Source: Novosphingobium taihuense (GTDB lineage Bacteria; Pseudomonadota; Alphaproteobacteria; Sphingomonadales; Sphingomonadaceae). From it: 64,000 nt of DNA. The position numbers and the translations under genes were made by a program. Under the pieces are notes generated by a model. It saw nothing but the letters and a program-made list of their open reading frames with translations. It did not search any database and had not been told where the DNA came from. Position 1 is the stretch's first letter. Each line of letters begins with the position of its first letter. Of the stretch, positions 28,527 to 37,492 are shown piece by piece. Where the stretch lies: assembly GCF_007830315.1 (NCBI RefSeq), contig NZ_VLKJ01000007.1:124001-188000 (forward strand), in the 5' to 3' direction.

Positions 28527-30008
28527 ATGCCTATTGTCCGCCGCTCACGCGCCACATTCCTGACCATCTCGGTCCTTTCGCTCTCAGCTCTGCCTGCCTG
28601 CGTAAGCCAGACCGGCAGTCCGGCCAGTGCACAAGGTGCTGTCCAAGCAATCAGTGCTGCCGACAAAAAGCAGGGCGCTGAGGCGCATCCTCAACTGCTG
28701 CAGGAGTTCGGCGGCGCCCTCAGCGGGGCTCAGGCTACATATGTTGAATCAGTGGGCAAGACGATTGCGACGCAGTCTGGCCTGAGCAACGCGCGTGGAG
28801 ACTTTACCGTCACTCTGCTGAACTCGCCTGTCAACAACGCTTTCGCCATTCCCGGGGGATACGTCTACGTCACTCGTCAACTTGCAGCCCTGATGAACAA
28901 CGAAGCCGAGCTGGCTGGCGTTCTTGGGCATGAAGTCGGCCACGTCGCTGCACGGCATGCGGCAAAGCGTCAAAGTGCTGCGACTCGCAATTCCCTACTC
29001 GGCGCTCTCGGTACGATCCTGTCCGGCGCGCTCCTCGGCAATGGCGCCTTGGGGCAGATCGGCCAGCAGATATTCTCGACCGGCAGTCAATTGCTCACAC
29101 TGAAGTATTCGCGCGGTCAGGAAACCGAAGCTGACAACCTCGGGATTACCTATCTTCAGAGGGCCGGATACGATCCGCGAGCGATGTCTTCGGTATTGCA
29201 GAGCCTTGCGAACCAGAATGCTCTCGACGCGAGCGTCAAGGGCACTTCGAATCAAGTGCCCGAATGGGCCAGTACGCACCCGGATCCGGCTTCACGCGTG
29301 CGAGCGGCACTGGCACGAGCCGGTTCTACGGCGGGCAGGACGAATCGGGACACATTCCTCGCCGGGATAAACGGGCTTACTTATGGAGATGACCCTGCGC
29401 AGGGGATCGTTGACGGTTCGAAGTTCACCCATCCGGTTCTGCGTCTCGCATTTCAGGCACCAAACGGCTTTTACCTGGTGAACGGAACGCGCGCGGTCTC
29501 GATCTCGGGGCAAAGCGGGAAGGGCGAATTCGCCAGCGCAAGCTACAGTGGAAATCTTGAAGGTTATGTTCGGTCAGTGTTCGCCGGACTATCCAGCCAG
29601 CAACAACTCGCGCCGACAACCATCGAGCGCACCACCGTAAACGGCATTCCGGCTGTTTACGGCGCAGCCCGCGCGAACAGCGGCAATGGCCAAGTTGACA
29701 TTGTGGTGTTTGCTTACGAATTCGGTCCGCAGCAAGCCTATCATTTCGCCACGATCAGTCAGGCAGGACAGGCAGCGCAATTCGATTCAATGTTCCGATC
29801 GATTCGCCGGATCAATGCTACCGAAGCGTCCGCGGTGAAGCCGCGCCGACTTTCGGTGGTATCTGTAAAATCTGGCGACACCCTCGTATCGCTTTCGAAG
29901 CGGATGGCGTTTACTGACAAGCCGCTTGAGCGCTTCCTTGTCCTCAATGGTTTGAATTCATCAAGCAGGCTGACGCCGGGCCAAAAGATCAAACTGGTGG
30001 TCTACTGA
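28527..30008 (+). CDS. M48-family zinc metallopeptidase lipoprotein with LysM domain
   Basis: A 493-residue envelope protease. The start at 28527 follows GGGGAG. The signal sequence ends in the lipobox ALPAC, so the mature protein is lipid-anchored. The zinc motif HEVGH lies at 135-139 and the third-ligand motif ETEAD at 199-203. Residues 440-493 form a LysM domain (VKSGDTLVSLSKRM and LTPGQKIKLV) that should bind peptidoglycan. BepA/LoiP-like quality control of outer-membrane proteins is the likely role, but the LysM tail is unlike E. coli BepA, which carries TPRs. It is a single gene ending before the terminator at 30050. Confidence 0.9.
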   Translation: MPIVRRSRATFLTISVLSLSALPACVSQTGSPASAQGAVQAISAADKKQGAEAHPQLLQEFGGALSGAQATYVESVGKTIATQSGLSNARGDFTVTLLNSPVNNAFAIPGGYVYVTRQLAALMNNEAELAGVLGHEVGHVAARHAAKRQSAATRNSLLGALGTILSGALLGNGALGQIGQQIFSTGSQLLTLKYSRGQETEADNLGITYLQRAGYDPRAMSSVLQSLANQNALDASVKGTSNQVPEWASTHPDPASRVRAALARAGSTAGRTNRDTFLAGINGLTYGDDPAQGIVDGSKFTHPVLRLAFQAPNGFYLVNGTRAVSISGQSGKGEFASASYSGNLEGYVRSVFAGLSSQQQLAPTTIERTTVNGIPAVYGAARANSGNGQVDIVVFAYEFGPQQAYHFATISQAGQAAQFDSMFRSIRRINATEASAVKPRRLSVVSVKSGDTLVSLSKRMAFTDKPLERFLVLNGLNSSSRLTPGQKIKLVVY

Positions 30009-30047
30009 TCAGGAAAACTCTGCAGACAGCGACATGATGGCCTTACG

Positions 30048-30076
30048 AAAAGGGCACCCCTTTTGGGGGTGCCCTT
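30048..30076. terminator. Bidirectional terminator between M48 peptidase and Flp pilin
   Basis: An 11-base perfect stem AAGGGCACCCC / GGGGTGCCCTT (30050-30060, 30066-30076) with a 5-base loop. On the minus strand it is followed by further T residues, fitting termination of the pilin transcript; on the plus strand it lies 41 bases after the peptidase stop. Confidence 0.75.
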
Positions 30077-30119
30077 CCGTTCATCAATGGATTGGCGCCT
30101 CTTGGGACGCCTCACGCTA

Positions 30120-30290
30120 TCAGAGCGCGTTGTCCATTTCGTCCGAAACGCCGTTAAAGGTGTTGCCGAGCGAACCACCCAGCGAGGTCATTGCGCCGAT
30201 GGCGGCGACAGCGACGAGAGCGGCAATCAGGCCGTATTCGATTGCGGTGGCGCCTTCGTTGTTGGCGAGCAGGTCACGGAAAAGCTTCAT
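30120..30290 (-). CDS. Flp-type type IVb pilin
   Basis: A 56-residue prepilin. The 13-residue basic leader ends NNEG and is cut before ATAIEYGL, with the Glu5-Tyr6 pair of Flp pilins, followed by a single hydrophobic helix and a short polar tail. AGGAG lies 7 bases before the ATG. It forms Tad/Flp adhesive pili after cleavage by a CpaA/TadV peptidase. The pilus assembly genes are not in this window, although TadE/TadG-type genes lie 4 kb away. It is followed by a terminator. Confidence 0.9.
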   Translation of the reverse strand: MKLFRDLLANNEGATAIEYGLIAALVAVAAIGAMTSLGGSLGNTFNGVSDEMDNAL

Positions 30291-30388
30291 GTTCGGTCTC
30301 CTAGAGTAAGTCTTCATTTCCCGTCCCGCCCCAATTTTGTCCCCGGAGCGAGCATTCGCATTGTTACGTACCAAAAGCTAAGAAGCCG

Positions 30389-30571
30389 TTAATTGCCGCC
30401 GACCTTCTCGTCGGTGTTGTTATTGACCTCCACGTACATGTTGTACACGGAAGCCGAGAACGACTTCATGCCGAAAACCATTGCCATGCCGATGCAAGCA
30501 ACCAGCAAACCATATTCGATGGCAGTGGCACCGCGGTCATTGCGCATGATGTTACGAAGAAGGGTCTTCAT
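30389..30571 (-). CDS. Second Flp-type pilin, divergent
   Basis: A 60-residue prepilin with leader MKTLLRNIMRNDRG cut before ATAIEYGL. The helix (LLVACIGMAMVFGM) contains a cysteine and several methionines, unlike the Ala-rich helix of the first pilin. The tail is longer and Asn-rich, ending VGGN. It lies 98 bases upstream of the first pilin on the same strand and may be a minor pilin with its own promoter. It is divergent from mutT. Confidence 0.85.
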   Translation of the reverse strand: MKTLLRNIMRNDRGATAIEYGLLVACIGMAMVFGMKSFSASVYNMYVEVNNNTDEKVGGN

Positions 30572-30630
30572 GGTCATTCCCAAGACTGCGGTGACGACAT
30601 TTTTACGGTGGCTTCCCTAAGAAAGAGTTG

Positions 30631-31095
30631 ATGGTTCGCGCAGACATGGAAAATTCATCGACAGTGCGGATCGTGGTGGCCCTCGCGCTGCTTCATCCTT
30701 CAGGGCAGGTGCTCATGCAGCATCGCCCAAGAAACAAGGCGCATGGCGGGCTTTGGGAGTTCCCTGGAGGCAAGGTTGAACCTCACGAGACCTGCGAATC
30801 AGCGATTGTAAGGGAAATCGACGAGGAACTCGGAGTCGTCATAGAAGCTGCGGACCTGTTCCCTGTTTCCTTTGCGACTGAAGCACTTGTGGATAACGGG
30901 CAGTCCATCCTTCTCCTGCTTTACGGTACGCGCAACTGGCAGGGTGTAGCGCAGGCAATGGAGGCAGGCTCCGAAGTCCGATGGACTGGCCCCGACGAGT
31001 TACTGCAGTTGCCGATGCCTCCCTTGGACGTGCCTTTGGCGCGTGCTGTCATTCCTTTGCTTGAAGGGCTTGCCAAAGCCACAACAGCCCCCTAA
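30631..31095 (+). CDS. mutT: MutT-type Nudix hydrolase (8-oxo-dGTP diphosphatase)
   Basis: A 154-residue Nudix enzyme that cleanses the nucleotide pool. The Nudix box is complete: Gly47, Glu53, Arg61-Glu62 and Glu65-Glu66 with Gly68. The preceding HRPRNKAHGGLWEFPGG is the MutT form. The start is ATG 30631; ATG 30646 is also possible. It stands between the pilin promoter and the tRNA genes. Confidence 0.9.
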   Translation: MVRADMENSSTVRIVVALALLHPSGQVLMQHRPRNKAHGGLWEFPGGKVEPHETCESAIVREIDEELGVVIEAADLFPVSFATEALVDNGQSILLLLYGTRNWQGVAQAMEAGSEVRWTGPDELLQLPMPPLDVPLARAVIPLLEGLAKATTAP

Positions 31096-31110
31096 AGGCG
31101 CGTCTCCCAA

Positions 31111-31187
31111 GCACCCGTAGCTCAGCTGGATAGAGCATCAGACTACGAATCTGAGGGTCGGACGTTCGAATCGTTCCGGGTGCGCCA
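31111..31187 (+). tRNA. tRNA-Arg (anticodon ACG), copy 1
   Basis: The acceptor stem GCACCCG pairs with CGGGTGC. The D-arm AGCTCAGCTGGATAGAGC, the anticodon stem-loop with loop CTACGAA (ACG) and the T-arm with GTTCGAATC are all present. The CCA end is encoded. The wobble A is expected to be edited to inosine by TadA, reading CGU, CGC and CGA. Confidence 0.97.
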
Positions 31188-31248
31188 CCTTCTTCGAAGG
31201 TGATTCGGGAATGGAATGCTTGATGTAGCGTTCCGCAGATGTTGGTGA

Positions 31249-31325
31249 GCACCCGTAGCTCAGCTGGATAGAGCATCAGACTACGAATCTGAGGGTCGGA
31301 CGTTCGAATCGTTCCGGGTGCGCCA
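31249..31325 (+). tRNA. tRNA-Arg (anticodon ACG), copy 2
   Basis: Identical in all 77 bases to the copy 61 bases upstream, again with encoded CCA. Both are probably processed from one transcript that ends at the terminator at 31344. Confidence 0.97.
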
Positions 31326-31343
31326 ACATGAAACCTAGCAAAT

Positions 31344-31367
31344 GGCTCGCGTTCGGCGGGCCTTTTT
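31344..31367 (+). terminator. Intrinsic terminator after tRNA-Arg pair
   Basis: A 7-base stem GGCTCGC / GCGGGCC with loop GTTCG is followed by five T, 18 bases after the second tRNA. The remaining 190 bases to pdhA show no gene and probably hold the pdh promoter. Confidence 0.8.
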
Positions 31368-31557
31368 CATTTCCAGCGACAGAGATCCTTGCTGCAGGAG
31401 CGAGGCGATAACCCATGTGGTTCCCGACAATCGCATAGGTATCCACAAAAGGTTCGCGGACGCCGATCTGCGTTGCGAACCTGTGGCGCTCGGGTATAGG
31501 CTCACGCTGCGTTCCGACCCTACGGAACCCGAGGCTGCCAGAAAAGGAAACCCAGAC

Positions 31558-32709
31558 TTGGCAAAGTCCCCGAGGCCCCGTGCCAATACTCCTGCCGCCA
31601 AACCCGCAGCAAAGCGCGCTGCGCGTCCCACTGCAACTGCAAGCGGATCGGCAGAACCGATCATTGCATCGTCTGTTGCGGATGAGGCAGCTTTCGCGCT
31701 GCGTAGCCTCCAGCAGGCCCACGCCAACAATAAACGCTATGATGCGAGCGATGAGGAATTGCTCAAATTCTACGAGCAGATGGTTCTCATCCGCCGGTTC
31801 GAGGAAAAGGCTGGCCAACTTTACGGTCTCGGCCTCATCGGCGGATTCTGTCACCTCTACATCGGTCAGGAGGCTGTTGCGGTCGGGTTGCAGTCGGCAC
31901 TCAAGGAGGGGCACGACAGCGTCATTACCGGCTACCGCGATCACGGCCACATGCTTGCCTATGGCATCGATCCGAAGGTCATCATGGCAGAACTCACCGG
32001 CCGTGGCGCGGGTATCTCGCGCGGCAAGGGCGGTTCGATGCATATGTTCAGCACCGAACACAAGTTCTACGGCGGACATGGCATCGTTGGCGCTCAGGTG
32101 CCGCTTGGGGCAGGGCTCGCCTTTGCGCACAAATATCGCAATGATGGCGGCGTGTGCATGGCCTACTTCGGTGATGGCGCTTCAAACCAGGGCCAGGTCT
32201 ACGAGACCTTCAATATGGCAGCGCTTTGGAAGCTGCCGATCATCTTCGTGGTCGAGAACAATGGCTATGCCATGGGCACTGCGGTCAAGCGCGGGTCTGC
32301 CGAGACGCACTTCTACCGTCGAGGCACGGCGTTCCGCATTCCGGGGATGGACGTGAACGGCATGGACGTTCTTGAGGTCCGCCAGGCCGCCGAAGTCGCG
32401 CTCGAGTACGTGCGCGCCGGCAACGGTCCCGTGCTGATGGAGCTCAAGACCTATCGCTATCGCGGCCACTCCATGTCCGATCCTGCAAAGTATCGCAGCC
32501 GTGAAGAAGTGCAGGAAATGCGCGACAATCACGATCCGATCGAGGGTGCGAAGGCCGAACTTCTGAAGCGCGGCGTCACCGAGGAGAAGATCAAGGAGAT
32601 CGACAAGCGCATTCGCCAGGTTGTCGCCGAATCGGCCGACTTCGCCGAGACATCGCCCGAGCCCGATGTGGCCGAGCTTTATACCGACGTGCTGGTGGAG
32701 ACTTATTGA
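31558..32709 (+). CDS. pdhA: Pyruvate dehydrogenase E1 component, alpha subunit
   Basis: A 383-residue thiamine-diphosphate-dependent subunit that, with PdhB, decarboxylates pyruvate and acetylates the lipoyl arm. The TPP-binding motif runs from GDGASNQG to [10 protein letters not shown], and the phosphorylation-loop-type [11 protein letters not shown] follows. The TTG at 31558 is chosen because AAAAGGAAA lies 7 bases upstream and the N-terminal Ala/Pro/Lys-rich tail begins there; the frame is open further upstream, overlapping the tRNA terminator, which is unlikely to be coding. pdhB follows after one base. E2 and E3 genes are not in the window. Confidence 0.95.
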   Translation: MAKSPRPRANTPAAKPAAKRAARPTATASGSAEPIIASSVADEAAFALRSLQQAHANNKRYDASDEELLKFYEQMVLIRRFEEKAGQLYGLGLIGGFCHLYIGQEAVAVGLQSALKEGHDSVITGYRDHGHMLAYGIDPKVIMAELTGRGAGISRGKGGSMHMFSTEHKFYGGHGIVGAQVPLGAGLAFAHKYRNDGGVCMAYFGDGASNQGQVYETFNMAALWKLPIIFVVENNGYAMGTAVKRGSAETHFYRRGTAFRIPGMDVNGMDVLEVRQAAEVALEYVRAGNGPVLMELKTYRYRGHSMSDPAKYRSREEVQEMRDNHDPIEGAKAELLKRGVTEEKIKEIDKRIRQVVAESADFAETSPEPDVAELYTDVLVETY

Positions 32710-32710
32710 G

Positions 32711-34099
32711 ATGGCCATCGAACTGAAGATGCCCGCACTCTCCCCGACAATGGAGGAGGGCACCCTTGCCAAGTGGCTGGTGAAGGCTGGCGACGAAGTG
32801 AAGTCCGGCGATATCCTCGCCGAGATCGAGACCGACAAGGCGACGATGGAATTCGAAGCCATCGACGAAGGCACGATCGGCGAAATCCTCGTGGCCGAAG
32901 GCACCGAGGGCGTGAAGGTCGGCACCGTGATCGCCACGATCAAGGGCGACGATGATTCGGCTACACCGGCACCAGCCGCTGCCCCGGCGGTAGAACAGAA
33001 GGCAGCGGAAAGCGGTGCGCCCGCGGTGCAGGATGCCAAGGCCAAGGCCGCCGCGGCCATCGCCCCCAAGAGCGATGCCAAGCCTGCGGCCGATCCCGAG
33101 CTTCCTGCTGGCACGACCATGGTTCCGACCACGGTCCGCGAAGCGCTGCGCGACGCAATGGCCGAGGAAATGCGCACAGACGACCGCGTCTTCGTGATGG
33201 GCGAGGAAGTTGCCGAATATCAGGGCGCCTACAAGGTTACGCAGGGCCTGCTTGAGGAATTCGGGCCGCAGCGCGTGATCGATACGCCGATCACCGAATA
33301 CGGTTTCGCCGGGATCGGCGCGGGCGCGGCCATGGGTGGCCTTCGCCCGGTGATCGAGTTCATGACCTTCAACTTTGCCATGCAGGCGATCGACCACATC
33401 ATCAACTCGGCTGCCAAAACCAACTACATGTCCGGTGGCCAGATGCGTTGCCCGATCGTGTTTCGCGGTCCGAACGGCGCGGCCAGCCGCGTCGGCGCCC
33501 AGCATTCGCAGAACTATGGTCCGTGGTATGCCAGCGTGCCCGGCCTCGTGGTCATCGCGCCCTATGACAGCGCAGATGCCAAGGGCCTGTTGCGTGCTGC
33601 GATCCGCAGCGAAGATCCGGTCGTGTTCCTCGAGAACGAACTGGTCTATGGCCGCACCTTCGATGTTCCGAAGCTTGACGATTTCGTCCTTCCGATCGGC
33701 AAGGCGCGCATCGTTCGCCCTGGCAACGACGTCACCATCGTATCGTACTCAATTGGCGTCGGCTTTGCACTGGAGGCGGCGGAGACACTCGCAGCAGAAG
33801 GCATTGATGCCGAAGTGATCGACCTTCGCACGCTGCGCCCGCTCGACAAGGAAACGGTCCTCGCATCGCTTGCCAAGACCAATCGTCTGGTCGTTGCCGA
33901 AGAAGGCTTCCCGGTATGCTCGATCGCGTCTGAAATCATCTCGATCTGCATGGAGGAGGGCTTCGATCACCTTGATGCGCCGGTGCTTCGCGTATGCGAC
34001 GAAGACGTTCCGCTGCCTTACGCTGCGAACCTCGAGAAGCTTGCACTGATCGATGCTAGCAAGATCGCCGCAACGGTCCGCAAGGTCTGCTATCGCTGA
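32711..34099 (+). CDS. pdhB: Pyruvate dehydrogenase E1 beta subunit with N-terminal lipoyl domain
   Basis: A 462-residue fusion. Residues 1-80 form a lipoyl domain with the lipoylated Lys43 in ETDKATMEF. An Ala/Pro/Lys-rich linker (about 80-135) follows, then the transketolase-like beta subunit, with [12 protein letters not shown] and the C-terminal swivel domain. The fusion of a lipoyl domain to E1 beta is normal in alphaproteobacteria and gives an extra swinging arm. Lipoylation would use LipA, encoded at 48929. One base separates it from pdhA. Confidence 0.97.
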   Translation: MAIELKMPALSPTMEEGTLAKWLVKAGDEVKSGDILAEIETDKATMEFEAIDEGTIGEILVAEGTEGVKVGTVIATIKGDDDSATPAPAAAPAVEQKAAESGAPAVQDAKAKAAAAIAPKSDAKPAADPELPAGTTMVPTTVREALRDAMAEEMRTDDRVFVMGEEVAEYQGAYKVTQGLLEEFGPQRVIDTPITEYGFAGIGAGAAMGGLRPVIEFMTFNFAMQAIDHIINSAAKTNYMSGGQMRCPIVFRGPNGAASRVGAQHSQNYGPWYASVPGLVVIAPYDSADAKGLLRAAIRSEDPVVFLENELVYGRTFDVPKLDDFVLPIGKARIVRPGNDVTIVSYSIGVGFALEAAETLAAEGIDAEVIDLRTLRPLDKETVLASLAKTNRLVVAEEGFPVCSIASEIISICMEEGFDHLDAPVLRVCDEDVPLPYAANLEKLALIDASKIAATVRKVCYR

Positions 34100-34120
34100 T
34101 CTCTCAGGGCCGATTTTGCA

Positions 34121-34155
34121 AAGGGGGCGTCGGAATGTTCCGGCGCCCTACTTTG
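34121..34155. terminator. Hairpin between pdhB and convergent TadE-like gene
   Basis: An 11-base stem (34125-34135 with 34138-34148, one G:U) with a very tight loop lies 25 bases after pdhB and is followed by CTTTGTT. It probably stops transcripts from both sides. Confidence 0.55.
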
Positions 34156-34833
34156 TTAGGTTGCGTAGCCGTTATAGAGGTTGCAACTCGCGATAGGATC
34201 CGGCGTCGCCGGGTCGCGCTGGTAGATCTGGGTGAGATCGCGATCATCACGAACATTGAAGGTTGCCGTAGTTCGGATGACAGCATCGGGTACGAAGCGG
34301 GCGCTTACCAAAGGCTGGTAGGCATACTCGATCTCTACGAAGATCACAGCGTCACCCGGGGCTGCACTGACCTCCTCCCCAGCCGGTCCCATCCCATCAA
34401 GTGAACCGTCAAGGCCTGCGCCTTCGGCACCATAAGACGACTGGAAGTCACGCTTGCCCTTGCAGCGTTGCCAATGAATGTACTGGGTGTCCTCGGTTCC
34501 TGGCACCACTTCAAGGCTGCTGATGATCACCCGGCCGTGCTCGAATAGGTCGAGCTTGCCGGATTGTATCTTTGCACCCACGAGAAGATCGTTGATGTCA
34601 CTCTCGTAGATTTTGAGATCTTCGAGCATCGAAACGTCCCCGATGCGCGAACCGTTATCGGCAAGCTGCATGGCAAGCTGGCTTACGCGCATGTGCGTGA
34701 TGGCGAGATTGCCAAGTTCAGCGCCCCACAGGCCAAGAGTGAGAACTAGAGGAGCGCCGAGGGCCATCTCTACTGCTGCCACACCGGACCGATTCTGCAT
34801 TAGATCCGCGAGAATTCTCCTCAAGCGCATCAT
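34156..34833 (-). CDS. TadE-like pseudopilin
   Basis: A 225-residue protein with a basic leader and a TadE-type start of the hydrophobic segment, NRSGVAAVEMALGAPLVLTLGLW. The glycine before VAAVE marks a prepilin-peptidase-type site. The remainder is a periplasmic domain rich in acidic residues and contains two cysteines, without recognised motifs. It is the last gene of the first TadG-TadE-TadE module, overlapping the preceding gene by 4 bases. Function in Tad pilus assembly or in surface anchoring is inferred. Confidence 0.75.
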   Translation of the reverse strand: MMRLRRILADLMQNRSGVAAVEMALGAPLVLTLGLWGAELGNLAITHMRVSQLAMQLADNGSRIGDVSMLEDLKIYESDINDLLVGAKIQSGKLDLFEHGRVIISSLEVVPGTEDTQYIHWQRCKGKRDFQSSYGAEGAGLDGSLDGMGPAGEEVSAAPGDAVIFVEIEYAYQPLVSARFVPDAVIRTTATFNVRDDRDLTQIYQRDPATPDPIASCNLYNGYAT

Positions 34834-35426
34834 GTGCAGTTCCCCAGCTTTGCGACGCTCTTCTGCTCATCGTAGGGCTGGTTTCGCAGGATTGTGCTAG
34901 CCTTGTTGGTCACTGTCTCTGACATTCCAATCAGCGAGGCCATCGGAAACTTGCGGGTGTACGTCATGGTGACGGTGTAAAGGACGGCGTCTCGCGCTCC
35001 GCCAAGTCCCGCTGCCCCGCGGTCTCGATCCCAGGTCCCACTGCCGTTTGCGTCTTCATACGGCTCACCGGCATCGCAAGCGCCATTGCCATTGCTGTCA
35101 GTGAAGTCTTCAGGAAGGCCAACGTCGGTAAAGTTGGCATAGGCCTTTCGCGAGAACACCAAGGCGGCTTCCGGCACGACGGGGTGAATTTCAGTGGCTA
35201 CCGCGCTGTCGATCGATGCAAGCGATCCAGCTGCCCCTTCGACCGTTGAACTGCGGGCTGCACGTTGCAGCGCCCCTTGAAGCATCGTGTTGGCATAGAC
35301 AGAAAAGCCTATGTCAAAGAGCCCCATCAGGAGGAGCACGAGAACCGGAGAAATGAGCGCGAACTCGACTGCAGTGGCGCCGTCGCGGTCTTCCAGCAGG
35401 AAGGGAGCCTCCTTGACGGCAATCAT
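34830..35426 (-). CDS. TadE-like pseudopilin with calcium-loop-like insert
   Basis: A 198-residue protein with the segment RDGATAVEFALISPVLVLLLMG, a textbook TadE N-terminus. The middle (about residues 108-137) has two Asp/Asn/Gly-rich loops, DSNGNGACDAGE and DANGSGTWDRDRG, resembling calcium-binding loops. It overlaps both neighbours by 4 bases. The insert is unusual for TadE and suggests a calcium-dependent fold. Confidence 0.8.
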   Translation of the reverse strand: MIAVKEAPFLLEDRDGATAVEFALISPVLVLLLMGLFDIGFSVYANTMLQGALQRAARSSTVEGAAGSLASIDSAVATEIHPVVPEAALVFSRKAYANFTDVGLPEDFTDSNGNGACDAGEPYEDANGSGTWDRDRGAAGLGGARDAVLYTVTMTYTRKFPMASLIGMSETVTNKASTILRNQPYDEQKSVAKLGNCT

Positions 35427-37345
35427 TGCGCAAGCCTCAGGTCACCTATGGATTTGGCAATCTTGCGGAATGCGGTCTGCAATTCAGATCCTTTGCTCGC
35501 CCTGAAATAATGCCCTTCACCGGCGCACTGGGTCATCATCGGGTTGAGATCGGTGCCGAACGCCACAAACCACACTGTCACGTTCTTCTTCTTCACTTCC
35601 TCGCAGACAAACGAGAAGCGTTTCTCGATCGTCTCTGTCAGCGTCATCGGGGACGAAGGGGACCACCTACGCTGGGAAATAGGTTCGACACCGTAGGAAC
35701 TGTAGCTGATATCAAGAGAGGATGTTTGGCCATCGGTCAGGAAGATCAGATGCCGGCTTGTCCGTTGCTTGGCTGAAACATCGGCGTTTTCGCTGGCGAA
35801 AAGGCCTGTGGGTGAAAGCAGTCGAGCGGCCCAGATCATCCCGATATCGTGATAAGTGCTGCCAGCAGCCATCAGACTGTCGATATAACCATCGTAGTCG
35901 GACTGCGACCAGACTTGCAATTTTCGCGCAGCGGCAGGACAAGCGGCAAATCCTGCCGTGCCAGGAGAGATGAATTCACTGTTGGTCGTCACTTCGGCAG
36001 TAGTAAAGCTGCCCGTCCCGTTCCAGAGACGTGCCCGCTCATAGATGATCGCGGGATACATCGGCCGCCATTGCGTATCCGGATCGCCAACCGAAGGCAC
36101 GCGATCGATGTCGAGGTCCAGCGCCTGGTCCAGATCTACATTGTCGTAATCGCCAATTTCGTACGTCGAGCGCTCCTCGATGCAGCCGTTCGACGTGGTG
36201 CGCCAATCGCTCGTGTCGCGCACGACATCCTTGTAAAGCCACGAACTCCCGCCCGCGAGGGATGGCTCTGTGATGTATCTGTAGGTGTCTACATAGTTGG
36301 CAAACGTGGTAGTGGAGAGCGTGCAGGTCGTGCCCGAAAGAGTGACCGAGTAGGTATTGCCGTTGCGTGTACGATTGTAGGTGTATGTCGTTCGGGTGCC
36401 GTCGGGATTCCTAACCGCCTCTGTTGCAGTTGAAACAAGTGCAGTCGAAGACGTCAGCGTATTGGCCGGGCGGTTGCAAGTGTAACCGCCCGCGCCATCG
36501 GGCGTCGCCGCGAGTGTCGAATTGGTCGTGTAGTAGGTTCCAGAAACCGGGGAAACCGCACTGTAATAGCCGTACAATCCGCCAGAAGAACTGGTGCCCA
36601 CAAGCGTCCGCGAAGGATAGCTCCATTGGGGTACTACCCAATCGTCCCTGAGCAGCGCACCGACGTTTACATTGGTGGAGTAGGGCACGAACCCATAGCG
36701 GATACGGCTTTGTGGTTGCCGGGTCGCTTCCATTGTAGCGTAAAAGTCCTTCACGACGGACTTCAGCACTGAAATCTTGGGGGCCGTGTCGTCAGGATTG
36801 TTCTCCGCCATCGACCCGGTGACATCCAGCGCCATCATGATGTCAGTATTGGGAATGCTTAGTTCGGCACGGCAGTTCACCGAGATGTCGATCTGTTCCT
36901 TGCCGAAGAACTGCATGATCTCAGTCGGCAGTATCACCGAAGCAGTTCCGCCTACGGACTGGTCTTCTTCGAGCGTCATCTCGAAGCTGCGATCTACCGA
37001 GTTGTAGATGCCGTCCGCAAAATTTGCGTTGAAGAAGCGGTTGCCTTTGGTGACAACGGCGGCGCCGTCAACGTCGGGATCGAAGTTGGTGATCGCACCA
37101 AGCTCCTTTCGAGCACCGAGAACGCCCGCGTCGCAGGCTTGCTGCAGGCGGGATTCTACCAAATACGCGCGCCCCATGTCGATGCTCGAGCCCACCAGCG
37201 CAAGCAGTGGCACGACCGAAAAGGCAAGGATCATCAGCGCGTTGCCAGACGTATCCTTCGCCAATGCACAGAGACAGGTCGCAACCGCGCGCACGCGAGC
37301 CAACCGCGAGTTTTTGGCATGAGCAAGGCGTGAATCTGGCGACAT
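35423..37345 (-). CDS. TadG-like pilus protein with von Willebrand factor A domain
   Basis: A 640-residue protein. The N-terminal TadG-like segment DTSGNALMILAFSVVPLLALVG (31-52) anchors it in the membrane. A vWA domain begins near residue 165 with the MIDAS motif DVTGS (Asp174-Ser178); the second vWA core segment LIFLTDGQTS lies near 540. Between them is a large Thr/Ser/Tyr-rich insertion (about 250-450). It heads the module and is preceded by an AT-rich promoter region with an inverted repeat. TadG proteins act at the outer envelope in Tad pilus assembly; here a metal-dependent adhesion role is plausible. Confidence 0.82.
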   Translation of the reverse strand: MSPDSRLAHAKNSRLARVRAVATCLCALAKDTSGNALMILAFSVVPLLALVGSSIDMGRAYLVESRLQQACDAGVLGARKELGAITNFDPDVDGAAVVTKGNRFFNANFADGIYNSVDRSFEMTLEEDQSVGGTASVILPTEIMQFFGKEQIDISVNCRAELSIPNTDIMMALDVTGSMAENNPDDTAPKISVLKSVVKDFYATMEATRQPQSRIRYGFVPYSTNVNVGALLRDDWVVPQWSYPSRTLVGTSSSGGLYGYYSAVSPVSGTYYTTNSTLAATPDGAGGYTCNRPANTLTSSTALVSTATEAVRNPDGTRTTYTYNRTRNGNTYSVTLSGTTCTLSTTTFANYVDTYRYITEPSLAGGSSWLYKDVVRDTSDWRTTSNGCIEERSTYEIGDYDNVDLDQALDLDIDRVPSVGDPDTQWRPMYPAIIYERARLWNGTGSFTTAEVTTNSEFISPGTAGFAACPAAARKLQVWSQSDYDGYIDSLMAAGSTYHDIGMIWAARLLSPTGLFASENADVSAKQRTSRHLIFLTDGQTSSLDISYSSYGVEPISQRRWSPSSPMTLTETIEKRFSFVCEEVKKKNVTVWFVAFGTDLNPMMTQCAGEGHYFRASKGSELQTAFRKIAKSIGDLRLAQ

Positions 37346-37355
37346 GGACCAGGCT

Positions 37356-37392
37356 ATAAGTGAAAACCCCTAATATTAAGGAAAACACTTAT
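37356..37392. promoter_or_regulatory. Inverted repeat in AT-rich promoter of the TadG-vWA gene
   Basis: ATAAGTG (37356-37362) and CACTTAT (37386-37392) are perfect inverted arms placed almost symmetrically around the palindrome TAATATTA (37371-37378). It lies 11-47 bases before the ATG on the minus strand within an unusually AT-rich 147-base gap. It is a candidate operator; the regulator is unknown. Confidence 0.4.
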
Positions 37393-37492
37393 CGTAAAAA
37401 TAGACATAATTTTTCTAAGTGCGTTAGTCTTGAAGGGATATTATATTGAAAATTCAGCAACAAATGCAAAACGAGTTTGCAATGGACTATAA

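Noticed and set aside
31186..31202. Hairpin CACCTTC/GAAGGTG in the tRNA spacer as a terminator
   Set aside because: No T-run and a 3-base loop; more likely a processing structure between the two tRNAs.
31049..31276. Minus-strand frame over the tRNA-Arg genes
   Set aside because: Its protein repeats itself because it reads antisense to the two tRNA copies; such tRNA-derived frames are known artefacts.
31342..31557. Upstream extension of pdhA
   Set aside because: The frame overlaps the tRNA terminator and has no similarity; the TTG at 31558 has a good ribosome site.
31276..32130. Minus-strand frame ending in RFERPTLRFVV
   Set aside because: Antisense to tRNA-Arg copy 2 and pdhA; a familiar spurious annotation.
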